A stretch of 58,796 nt of DNA, from the NCBI GenBank assembly GCA_017433825.1, contig JAFRGL010000005.1:1-58796 (forward strand), given 5' to 3'. Source of the DNA: Eubacterium sp. (lineage in GTDB: Bacteria; Bacillota; Clostridia; Lachnospirales; Lachnospiraceae). This document shows positions 35,916 to 43,529 of this stretch, piece by piece. A program made the position numbers and the translations under genes. Positions within the stretch are counted from its first letter, which is position 1. Each line of letters begins with the position of its first letter. The notes beneath the pieces were generated by a model that ran no database searches, was not told where the DNA came from, and worked only from the letters and a program-made list of their open reading frames with translations.

Positions 35916-38009
35916 TTGAAGAAAGCAAAAACACAGACTGCGGCATCCGCAAAGGCCAAAGGCCAGAAGTATTTCGAAGACGGTGCCGTAAACATTTTAG
36001 ATAAAGAGACGAGGGACGGCCTGCAGATCCTGAAAGGCAAGGTGCTCTGCAACTTCGGTTTCATTCATTATCCGAAGGCAGCGGTTGCCGACAGGGGAGG
36101 AATTGTGCTGGCTTCTTCCGCCTGCGACTGCTACGAATCCAATGCGGAGGCCAATGTATGCTCCCACGTATACGGCCTTTTAAACGCGGCGGGCTATACC
36201 GGCACGATTGCCGTCCGCAAGGACCCGGCGGTTTATCTGAACGATGAAGACGAGGAGAAGGGCGGAGCGGATTTCAAGCTGGAAATCACCGAAGATACGA
36301 CGGACGAAAACGGCCTTCGGAAGGTATCCGGCAAGGCGGTCTGCAATTTCAACTTTATTCACCGCCCGGTGATTACCATTGAAGGCGGCGTGGTGAAGGA
36401 CTATACCTGCGACTGCTACATGGCGGCGGATTCGGAAGAACCCTGCCCCCACTGCAAGGCGCTGACCGCCAAAGCCCTGGGCCTGAAGACGGTGAAAAAG
36501 ACCCGGCCCGTCAAACCTTCGGCATCTGCGATGCCTTCTGCCGGGCAGGCAGAAGACCTTCCTTCTTTTGAGAGCATGGATTTTTCGGAAGAAGGCGGAC
36601 AGACAATTCCTTCCGGGGATGACAAACGGAAAATCACCGATGCGTTAAATGACCTGGCAGACGACCTGGCAGCCATCAATACGGACGACGCAGCCGGAAG
36701 CATCGCTTCGCAGATGACAAAGGCGGCCGTTGCGTTTATGGACGGCATCCTGGGAGATGACGCGAAGACCATGACGGAAGAAGGCTTCGAAGAAGAAGAA
36801 CCTGAGGAAGAGGAACCGGAAGAGCCGGTGGATGAGTACTACAATCCGGACAGGGAACCCGGCACCATGACCCTGGTGTTCGGCGCGACGGATGAAGGAG
36901 AGCCCGTACTGTGGCAGCCCAACGACACCAGCCGCCTGTTCCACACCAATACCGGCATCATCGGCACCATGGGCACCGGCAAAACCCAGTTTACCAAGTC
37001 CATGATTACCCAGCTGTACCGCGAGCAGGGCAATAACTTCTCCGGACAGTCCTTAGGCATCCTTATCTTCGACTATAAGGGTGATTACAATGAAAGCAAG
37101 GCGGATTTCGTGGAAGCCACCAATGCAAAGGTGCACAAGCTGTACCGGCTGCCCTTCAATCCGTTTTCCTTAAAAGGCTTCATGAAGAAGCCCCAGCTGC
37201 CGCTGCATGCCGCCAGCACCTTTACGGATATTATCCAGAAGATTTACAAGCTGGGACCGAAGCAGAGCGCCATCCTGACGCACTGTATCGCTGCGGCCTA
37301 CCGCCAAAGAGGCATTATTGCCGGCGACCCTGCCACCTGGGACAAAACACCGCCCACTTTCGAGGACGTTTACGAAATTTACAGCGAAGATGAAACCATC
37401 GCGAAAAACGACGTGCTTTTCGCAGCCATGGACAAACTGCATTCCTTTGAGATTTTCGAAGGCGACCCGGCCAAGACGGAATCCCTGTACGAAATGCTTA
37501 AAGGTGTGGTGGTCATCGACCTTTCCGGCTACGATTCCGCCATCCAGAACCTGGTGGTGGCCTTCATGCTGGAGCTGTTCTATTCCCAGATGCAGAATGC
37601 GGGTTCCAGCCTGATGAGCGGCAAATACCGCCAGCTGCGCAAGTTCATCCTGGTGGACGAGGCGGACAACTTCATGTCCCAGGGCTTCCCGGCCATCAAG
37701 AAGATCCTGAAGGAAGGCAGGGAATTCGGCGTGGGCGTTATCCTGTCCACCCAGTTCCTGAAGCATTTCGTTTCAAAGGAAGAGGATTATTCCAAATATA
37801 TCCTGACCTGGGTCGTGCACAATGTGGCCGACCTGAAGCGCCGCGATGTGGAATTCGTGTTTAATACGGAATCCTCCGGAGATGAAACCGAAAAACTGTT
37901 CCACGATATCAAAGAGCTGGAAAGCCATACCAGTATTGTAAAAATCGGCAATGAAGATGTGGTGAAGATGAACGATCTTCCCTTCTTCCGCCTGATAGAG
38001 GAAGGTTAA
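35916..38009 (+). CDS. Double SWIM-finger HerA/FtsK-type ATPase
   Basis: 697 residues. Two SWIM-type zinc fingers: Cys70-x-Cys72...Cys82-x-His84, and Cys165-x-Cys167...Cys177-x-His179, each behind a similar CNFxFIH strand, so an internal duplication. An acidic linker follows (residues 285-305 almost all Glu/Pro). The ATPase has Walker A GTMGTGKT (350-357), the HerA-type IFDYKGDYN strand, Walker B ILVDEADNF (578-586) and a late LSTQF sensor segment. HerA-class motors move DNA or protein. The start is TTG, seven bases after AAGGAGG; the nearer ATG opens only ATG-TTT-TGA. Confidence 0.75.
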   Translation: MKKAKTQTAASAKAKGQKYFEDGAVNILDKETRDGLQILKGKVLCNFGFIHYPKAAVADRGGIVLASSACDCYESNAEANVCSHVYGLLNAAGYTGTIAVRKDPAVYLNDEDEEKGGADFKLEITEDTTDENGLRKVSGKAVCNFNFIHRPVITIEGGVVKDYTCDCYMAADSEEPCPHCKALTAKALGLKTVKKTRPVKPSASAMPSAGQAEDLPSFESMDFSEEGGQTIPSGDDKRKITDALNDLADDLAAINTDDAAGSIASQMTKAAVAFMDGILGDDAKTMTEEGFEEEEPEEEEPEEPVDEYYNPDREPGTMTLVFGATDEGEPVLWQPNDTSRLFHTNTGIIGTMGTGKTQFTKSMITQLYREQGNNFSGQSLGILIFDYKGDYNESKADFVEATNAKVHKLYRLPFNPFSLKGFMKKPQLPLHAASTFTDIIQKIYKLGPKQSAILTHCIAAAYRQRGIIAGDPATWDKTPPTFEDVYEIYSEDETIAKNDVLFAAMDKLHSFEIFEGDPAKTESLYEMLKGVVVIDLSGYDSAIQNLVVAFMLELFYSQMQNAGSSLMSGKYRQLRKFILVDEADNFMSQGFPAIKKILKEGREFGVGVILSTQFLKHFVSKEEDYSKYILTWVVHNVADLKRRDVEFVFNTESSGDETEKLFHDIKELESHTSIVKIGNEDVVKMNDLPFFRLIEEG

Positions 38010-38012
38010 TCT

Positions 38013-38570
38013 ATGTCGACCGAAATCAAATGCCTGGTCTGCGGAAATATCCTTTCCGAAGACGATGCCGTCTGCCCGGTATGTAAATTCCCGCATATCA
38101 GCATGCTGTACGGCAGCGAGGAAGAAAAAGCAAAGATCCTGGCCATGGCCGAGGAATACAGGAAGGAACACTGGATTCCGCCTGCCTTTTCCGTCTATCT
38201 GATGGTTTATACCAATGCGCCGGTACCCGGGGAAACGGTCTACGTGCCGGAGGCAATGGAAACCTGGACGGGAATCCGGCAGGAGAAGGAGGAATTCATC
38301 CTTTTAGGTGAAACGGACAAGCTGACAGACGGTATTATCAGCTGGTATCCGGAAACCTTTGCCCGCCAGTCGGAAGACATTTCCGTGAAAATCCGCATGG
38401 AGGCAGCGGAAGGCGGAAAGACACTGTATTATTCCGTACGGATGACCAGGCCGTCACTGGATGATTTCTGGAGGATCGGCCTTCTGAAAAAAGACAGGGA
38501 ACTGAAGCTTGCTCTGGGTTCGCCCATAAGCTACACCCTTTCCAATCCGATACCGTACGACAAAGGATAA
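38013..38570 (+). CDS. Zinc-ribbon protein with C-terminal beta domain (homologue of 24659 gene)
   Basis: 185 residues. Zinc ribbon C7-x2-C10 and C21-x2-C24, a short helix, then a strand-rich domain (FSVYLMVYTNAPVPG onward). The end WRIGLLKKDRELKLALGS aligns with the C-terminus of the zinc-ribbon protein before the Hsp70 gene. It starts three bases after the ATPase stop and ends three bases before the next gene. Family unknown. Confidence 0.6.
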   Translation: MSTEIKCLVCGNILSEDDAVCPVCKFPHISMLYGSEEEKAKILAMAEEYRKEHWIPPAFSVYLMVYTNAPVPGETVYVPEAMETWTGIRQEKEEFILLGETDKLTDGIISWYPETFARQSEDISVKIRMEAAEGGKTLYYSVRMTRPSLDDFWRIGLLKKDRELKLALGSPISYTLSNPIPYDKG

Positions 38571-38573
38571 GGT

Positions 38574-39257
38574 ATGTGGAAATGTATTATCTGCGGAAGG
38601 CAGCATGACGAAGCAGCGATGTCCTGCAAATGCGGGCTGAAGAGAAGCAGGGACGTGATATCCCTGCGAACACTGGCGCCTGCGTCCTCTGCGGACAAGG
38701 ACTATATCCGTCTGCGCCGCACGGAATATGTGCTGAACATGACGCAGATCTGGCAGAACCAGCAGGCGGAAGAACTGAAAGAGCTCCGGGCCCGGGAACA
38801 GCAGCAGGCAGAAGCGAAACGCCAGGCTGAGGAAAAGCGTAAAGCAGAAGAACAGCTCCAGGCGGAAGAGAAACGGAAAGCCGAAGAAAAACGCCTGGCC
38901 GAAGAGAAAAAGCAGGCTGAGGCAAAAAAGCAGGCTGAGGCGAAACGCCAGGCGGAGCTGAAAAAGCAGGCCGAAGAGAAGCGCCAGGCTGAGGAAAAAC
39001 GAAAAGCAGAAGAACAGCAGCAGGCTGCGCTGAAGCAGCAGGAAGAACAGCAGGCGGCAGCGGGACAGCAGAGCAGTTCAGGCTGCGGCAGCTGTGTATT
39101 TTATTTTCTTGGCTTTATCTTCCTGTGCCTCGGCATTACCGGCATTGCGAGTAAAGATGCGAATGTTCCCGTCTGGGGAATCATTCTACTGTTTGCCCTC
39201 TTCATTTTATTCATTGCCCTGCCGGGCGCTTTAAGCAAGACGAACAAAAAACAGTAA
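38574..39257 (+). CDS. Zinc-finger/coiled-coil/two-span membrane protein 1
   Basis: 227 residues. A small zinc finger of RanBP2-like shape (WKCIIC...CKCG), a long Lys/Glu/Gln/Ala coiled coil made of AEEKRKAEE-type units (about residues 62-165), then two membrane spans (VFYFLGFIFLCLGI and WGIILLFALFILFIAL). The finger and coil are therefore probably cytoplasmic and tethered to the membrane at the C-terminus. It is paralogous to the next gene through the finger and the SLRTLAP/SSRTLAP segment. Function unknown. Confidence 0.65.
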   Translation: MWKCIICGRQHDEAAMSCKCGLKRSRDVISLRTLAPASSADKDYIRLRRTEYVLNMTQIWQNQQAEELKELRAREQQQAEAKRQAEEKRKAEEQLQAEEKRKAEEKRLAEEKKQAEAKKQAEAKRQAELKKQAEEKRQAEEKRKAEEQQQAALKQQEEQQAAAGQQSSSGCGSCVFYFLGFIFLCLGITGIASKDANVPVWGIILLFALFILFIALPGALSKTNKKQ

Positions 39258-39272
39258 TAATGGTGATTTCTT

Positions 39273-40391
39273 ATGTGGAAATGCAGTATCTGCGGCACCG
39301 TAAATGCCGAGGACAACAGAATATGCAGATGCGGGGCGGAACGCAGCCGGAACTATTTTTCCAGCAGGACCCTGGCACCGCTGTCAGAGACGGATAAGAA
39401 GGATACCCTGCAAATCCGGGCGGCCTATCTTCAGGGCCGCATAAAGGCGCAGGATGACGCCTACAGAAAGTCCCAGCAGGAGCTGGCTGAAAGTATCGCC
39501 GCCCGCCGGAAGCAGGAGGAAGAAGCGGAACGCCGCCGGCAGCAGGAAGCCTGGGCAAAACAGGAGGCTGAAAGGCTCGCCGAACAAAGGAGACAGCAGG
39601 AAGCGGCCCGCCAGGCGGAACTGAGGAGACAGCAGGAAGCAGCCCGTCAGGCGGAGATGAGGAGGCAGCAGGAAGCGGCCCGCCAGGCGGAGATGAGGAG
39701 GCAGCAGGAAACGGCAAGGCAGCAGCTGCCCGCTGATTTCTGGAGAACGCGGCTTCCCGCCGTGCTGACCAATGACAGCGCCACTTACTTTGCCCCTGCA
39801 ATCCCGGCCAATTTGATGTCCAATGCCATGAAACACATCGCCAAAGGCCAGGCCGGACCGGAAGATGTGCTGGTACTGGTGGCATTGAAATCCACCGGCA
39901 GTTTTCCCTACGGACAGGCCTCGGACGGCAGGGAGGGCTTCCTCATTACGAAAGACCTCCGGTTCATTTTTTCCGGCAATACCACGGCGATGAATGAATC
40001 TGCCGCAGATCTTGTGAACATGCAGATGCGCAGCGCCCATACCGTGGAAACAACCACCAGAACCGGCGTAAGAAACATTGTTTTTCCCAATTATATCGAT
40101 ATAAGGAAACTGCTTCCCGCGATTGCGGACGCGCAGAGGCAGCTTCTCGGCAGACAGCCCATGACCTTCACACTTCTTACGGGAAGTGAGGAAGCGGCAA
40201 TTGAGCAGACCGCCAGGAAAAGCGCACAATCCGCAAAAACAGGGTTCCTGGTGGGGATAATTATCTTTATTATTATTGCGGTCCTGACGGCGCCTGTGCT
40301 GCCCGGTATCACCATATTCTGTGTGATCATGGCGGTTATGTTTATTGCGCTCAGGTCAAAAATATCCAAAGACAACCCTGCCGGGCCGTAG
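39273..40391 (+). CDS. Zinc-finger/coiled-coil/two-span membrane protein 2
   Basis: 372 residues, paralogue of the preceding gene with an added domain. N-terminal finger WKCSICGTVNAEDNRICRCG, coiled coil of 12-residue units (RRQQEAARQAEM) around 106-150, then a globular domain of about 165 residues (FWRTRLPAVLTNDSATYF; GREGFLITKDLRFIFSG), which may be a PH-like or ligand-sensing fold. Two membrane spans near the C-terminus (FLVGIIIFIIIAVLTAPVL and ITIFCVIMAVMFIAL). Last gene of the cluster. Confidence 0.65.
   Translation: MWKCSICGTVNAEDNRICRCGAERSRNYFSSRTLAPLSETDKKDTLQIRAAYLQGRIKAQDDAYRKSQQELAESIAARRKQEEEAERRRQQEAWAKQEAERLAEQRRQQEAARQAELRRQQEAARQAEMRRQQEAARQAEMRRQQETARQQLPADFWRTRLPAVLTNDSATYFAPAIPANLMSNAMKHIAKGQAGPEDVLVLVALKSTGSFPYGQASDGREGFLITKDLRFIFSGNTTAMNESAADLVNMQMRSAHTVETTTRTGVRNIVFPNYIDIRKLLPAIADAQRQLLGRQPMTFTLLTGSEEAAIEQTARKSAQSAKTGFLVGIIIFIIIAVLTAPVLPGITIFCVIMAVMFIALRSKISKDNPAGP
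39588..39716 (+). repeat. 36-bp coding tandem repeat
   Basis: Units at 39588-39623, 39624-39659 and 39660-39695 plus a partial fourth encode 12-residue coiled-coil steps. Units differ by a few bases. The array is a likely site of copy-number variation. Confidence 0.8.
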
Positions 40392-40449
40392 CGGACGGCA
40401 AAACCTGCCTTCTTTTCCGGTTTAACGCTTTATTTATTTAAATTAGTGC

Positions 40450-40478
40450 TTGACCGGGAAAGAAACCTGTGATATGAT
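40450..40478 (+). promoter_or_regulatory. Promoter of the lysine operon
   Basis: TTGACC (40450-40455), a 17-bp spacer and TATGAT (40473-40478), with TG one base before the -10. Transcription would start a few bases before the riboswitch. Confidence 0.7.
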
Positions 40479-40499
40479 TCCTGCAATTAAATATTCAGT

Positions 40500-40672
40500 T
40501 GATGGATAGAGGCGCGGCCGACATCAGTAACCGGAGGATAAATGGTATCGCAAAACCGTATGCTTCCGGCGAAAGGGAGAGCCGCCGAAGGAAGGAGAAG
40601 GCGTTCTTCTTTCCTGGGCCCGGGGTTAATACCCTAGGGACTGTCGCAGCTTATGCGGAGAGCTATGTATTG
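40500..40672 (+). ncRNA. Lysine riboswitch (L box)
   Basis: The conserved L-box blocks occur in order: AGAGGCGCGG, the AGTAACC bulge, a GAAAGGGAGAGCCGCCGAAGG segment, GGGGTTAATACCC, ACTGTCGC and finally GGAGAGCTATG. Lysine binding folds the aptamer and favours the terminator that follows. It stands 150 bp before dapA and fits the four lysine genes downstream. The gene-free 40392-40820 region is explained by this element, its promoter and its terminator. Confidence 0.93.
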
Positions 40673-40710
40673 ATTGTGAAAGAGATAAGTTGATTATTTC
40701 GATTGTTCAT

Positions 40711-40737
40711 GACCGATGCGTATGCGTCGGTCTTTCT
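40711..40737 (+). terminator. Riboswitch-controlled terminator
   Basis: GACCGATGCG-TA-TGCGTCGGTC folds into a hairpin of up to ten pairs, including two G-U pairs, and is followed by TTTCTT, the expression platform of the lysine riboswitch. Confidence 0.8.
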
Positions 40738-40820
40738 TGATAAAAGGCTTATTTCGGACACGAAACGACAATCCGTGACGAACAAACCGGAAAACAAAAC
40801 AGACCAAGGAGGAACCAGAC

Positions 40821-41708
40821 ATGTCAAACAATTCTATTTTTACCGGAGCAGCAACTGCCATTATCACTCCCATGAACGCGGCGGGCGTGGATTACGAGGC
40901 TTTCGGAAGGCTTCTTGACTGGCAGATTGCCGAGGGCATCGACGCCCTGGTTATCGCCGGCACCACAGGCGAGGGCTCAACCCTTTCCGACGAAGAGCAC
41001 CGGGAAGTTTTAAAATTTGCGGTGGAAAGAATCGCCGGCCGGGTTCCGGTGATTGCCGGCACCGGCTCCAATGATACCAATTACGCCATTGACCTGACGA
41101 AATTTGCCTGCGACATCGGCGCGGATGCCATGCTGGTGGTAACCCCTTACTACAACAAAGCCACCCAGAAGGGCCTGATTGCCATGTACAACGCCATTGC
41201 GGACGCATCAACCAAGCCCCTGATTCTTTACAACGTACCTTCCAGGACCGGAGTGAACATCGAGCCTTCCACCTACGTGGAGCTGGCGAAGCATGAAAAT
41301 ATCCGGGCCATCAAGGAGGCCAACAGCAATATTTCCAAGATCGTGGAAGCCTTCGCGCTTCTGGACGGCGCTTTGGATATCTATTCCGGCAATGACGACC
41401 AGATCGTGCCCATCCTTTCCATGGGCGGCAATGGTGTCATTTCCGTACTTTCCAACTGCTGTCCGAAAGCCACGTCCCGGCTCTGCCACGCATGGTTTGA
41501 GGGAAATACGGCGGAAGCGGTTGCCCTGCAGTGCGAGTACCTGCCGCTTATCAACGCCCTGTTTTCCGAAGTAAACCCGATTCCGGTGAAGGCTGCCATG
41601 GCTGCCATGGGCTTCGCGGAAGAATACATCCGCCTTCCCTTAACCCCGATGGACGAAGGCAAGAAGGCAGCCCTTCTTGAAATCATGAAGGGCCGCGGCC
41701 TGATTTGA
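40821..41708 (+). CDS. dapA: 4-hydroxy-tetrahydrodipicolinate synthase
   Basis: A 295-residue TIM-barrel aldolase that condenses pyruvate with aspartate semialdehyde, the first committed step to lysine and diaminopimelate. Seen are the substrate loop GTTGEGSTLSDEEH, the catalytic Tyr in VVTPYYNK and the Schiff-base Lys in IRAIKEANSN. Length is normal. AAGGAGG lies nine bases before the start. It is first in the riboswitch-controlled operon. Confidence 0.96.
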   Translation: MSNNSIFTGAATAIITPMNAAGVDYEAFGRLLDWQIAEGIDALVIAGTTGEGSTLSDEEHREVLKFAVERIAGRVPVIAGTGSNDTNYAIDLTKFACDIGADAMLVVTPYYNKATQKGLIAMYNAIADASTKPLILYNVPSRTGVNIEPSTYVELAKHENIRAIKEANSNISKIVEAFALLDGALDIYSGNDDQIVPILSMGGNGVISVLSNCCPKATSRLCHAWFEGNTAEAVALQCEYLPLINALFSEVNPIPVKAAMAAMGFAEEYIRLPLTPMDEGKKAALLEIMKGRGLI

Positions 41709-41732
41709 TTTTGAAAATACAGGAGGCAGACC

Positions 41733-42476
41733 ATGAGAATACTGATAAGCGGTTACTGCGGCCAGATGGGCAGGGAAATTGCCCGGCTGGCGGCAGGCAG
41801 AAATATCGAAGTTGCCTGCGGCGTGGATGTGAACGCCCCGGAAAACGATCCGGTGTGCGTACGTTCCTTTGACGAGGTGACGGTCCCGGTGGACTGTGTT
41901 GTGGATTTTTCCTTTCACACCAATGCCTTTGCGGTAACGGATTTCGCGGTAAAAAACAATCTGCCCCTGGCCATGGGCACCACCGGCCTTACACAGGAGG
42001 AAAAGGCAGCCGTTGAAGCTGCCTCTGAGAAAATCCCGGTGCTTTTCACCTCGAATTTCTCCCTGGGAGTAGCCCTGATGAACGAGCTGGTGAAAATCGC
42101 GGCCAGGGTAATGCCGGATACGGAAATCGAAATTATCGAAGCCCACCACAACCGCAAGGCGGACGCCCCCAGCGGAACCGCGGCAACCCTGGCGGAAAGC
42201 ATTATATCCGTACGTCCGGAGCTTCACGTAAACTGCGGCAGAAGCGGTATGTGCAAAAGGCAGCCGGACGAAATCGGCGTTAATTCCATCCGCATGGGCA
42301 ATATCGTGGGGATGCACGAGGTGATGTTCGGCACCGAAAACCAGACCATAACCATCAAACACGAAGCCCATTCCAGAAGCCTGTTCGCGGAAGGCGCGCT
42401 GTCCGCGGCCGTTTTCCTCTGCGGAAAGGCCCCCGGCGCCTATACCATGCAGGATCTGGTGGAGGGCAGCCTGTAA
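41733..42476 (+). CDS. dapB: 4-hydroxy-tetrahydrodipicolinate reductase
   Basis: This 247-residue enzyme reduces the DapA product to tetrahydrodipicolinate with NAD(P)H. The Rossmann loop is GYCGQMGREIARLA. The catalytic signature EAHHNRKADAPSGTA is intact, with His-His and the Lys of the active site. The GTTG loop appears as MGTTGLTQEE. Second gene of the operon. Confidence 0.95.
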   Translation: MRILISGYCGQMGREIARLAAGRNIEVACGVDVNAPENDPVCVRSFDEVTVPVDCVVDFSFHTNAFAVTDFAVKNNLPLAMGTTGLTQEEKAAVEAASEKIPVLFTSNFSLGVALMNELVKIAARVMPDTEIEIIEAHHNRKADAPSGTAATLAESIISVRPELHVNCGRSGMCKRQPDEIGVNSIRMGNIVGMHEVMFGTENQTITIKHEAHSRSLFAEGALSAAVFLCGKAPGAYTMQDLVEGSL

Positions 42477-42551
42477 AACCAAAGCAGGCAGCCTTAAAAA
42501 GATGCGGGAAACATACAGACAAGCAGTAAAGAAATAAGGAAGTAAAGCAAT

Positions 42552-43529
42552 ATGAAGACAGCAATTTACGGTTACGGAAACTTAGGAAAGGGCGTGGAAG
42601 CCGCCTGCCTGCAGAACCCGGATATTGAACTGACAGGTGTATTTACCAGAAGAAATCCCGAAAGCATCACGACCAGGACCGGCGTGCCGGTTTACGCCGC
42701 TTCGGACATTGCCGCCCATGCGGCGGATATAGACGTGCTGATTATCTGCGGCGGCAGCGCCACGGACCTGCCGGAAATGACCCCGGCGCTGGCGAAAAGC
42801 TTCTGCGTGGTGGACAGCTTTGACCATCATGCGAAGATTCCGGAGCATTTCGCAAATGTGGACGCGGCGGCAAAAGAGGGCGGAAACCTGGCGCTGATTT
42901 CCTGCGGCTGGGATCCGGGGCTTTTCTCCTTAAACCGTCTGCTGGCCTCTTCGGTCCTGCCGGAGGGCAAAGACTATACCTTCTGGGGCCGGGGCGTAAG
43001 CCAGGGCCATTCCGACGCGGTCAGAAGGATTGAAGGTGTCCTGGACGCCAGGCAGTATACGATTCCCGTGGAAGAAGCCATGGAAGCCGCAAGGTCCGGC
43101 AAAAACGCCGAGCTTTCCACCCGCCAGAAGCACACCAGGTACTGCTACGTGGTGGCGGAAGAAGGCGCTGACAGGGAGCGGATTACAAGGGAAATCGTAA
43201 CCATGCCGGATTATTTCGCGGATTACGATACCACGGTGGAGTTTATCTCCATGGAGGAAATGCAGGCAAATCATTCAGGCCTGCCCCATGGCGGCGTGGT
43301 TATCAGGAACGGCTGTACCGGCATTGAACGGGAGCACCGGGAAGTCATCGAATTTTCCCTGACACTGGATTCCAACCCGGAATTTACATCCAGCGTGCTG
43401 GTGGCCTATGCCCGGGCCGTATACCGGATGCATCAGAGGGGAAGATGCGGCTGCCTTACCATTTTTGACGTGGCGCCGGCGGATATTTCCCCGATGACAC
43501 CGGAAGAAATCAGAAGGACGATGCTGTAA
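42552..43529 (+). CDS. ddh: meso-Diaminopimelate D-dehydrogenase
   Basis: A 325-residue NADPH-dependent dehydrogenase that converts tetrahydrodipicolinate plus ammonia directly to meso-diaminopimelate. N-terminal loop YGYGNLGKGVEAA; later family segments SFDHHAKIPEHFANVD, CGWDPGLFSLNRLL and FWGRGVSQGHSDA. Its presence here, with no acetylase or succinylase genes in the operon, shows the one-step branch of the pathway and fits a meso-diaminopimelate cell wall. The final A of the stop is the first base of the lysA start. Confidence 0.94.
   Translation: MKTAIYGYGNLGKGVEAACLQNPDIELTGVFTRRNPESITTRTGVPVYAASDIAAHAADIDVLIICGGSATDLPEMTPALAKSFCVVDSFDHHAKIPEHFANVDAAAKEGGNLALISCGWDPGLFSLNRLLASSVLPEGKDYTFWGRGVSQGHSDAVRRIEGVLDARQYTIPVEEAMEAARSGKNAELSTRQKHTRYCYVVAEEGADRERITREIVTMPDYFADYDTTVEFISMEEMQANHSGLPHGGVVIRNGCTGIEREHREVIEFSLTLDSNPEFTSSVLVAYARAVYRMHQRGRCGCLTIFDVAPADISPMTPEEIRRTML

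Noticed and set aside
39588-39716. 36-bp repeat array as a CRISPR
   Set aside because: Repeats are contiguous without spacers, in frame, and encode a coiled coil.
24659-40391. Known defence systems such as BREX, DISARM or Dnd
   Set aside because: No methylase, nuclease, phosphatase-type PglZ or DndBCD-like protein is encoded; only a HerA-type ATPase is shared in kind.
40499-40693. Small protein upstream of dapA
   Set aside because: The open frame lies entirely inside the lysine riboswitch and has no ribosome site.
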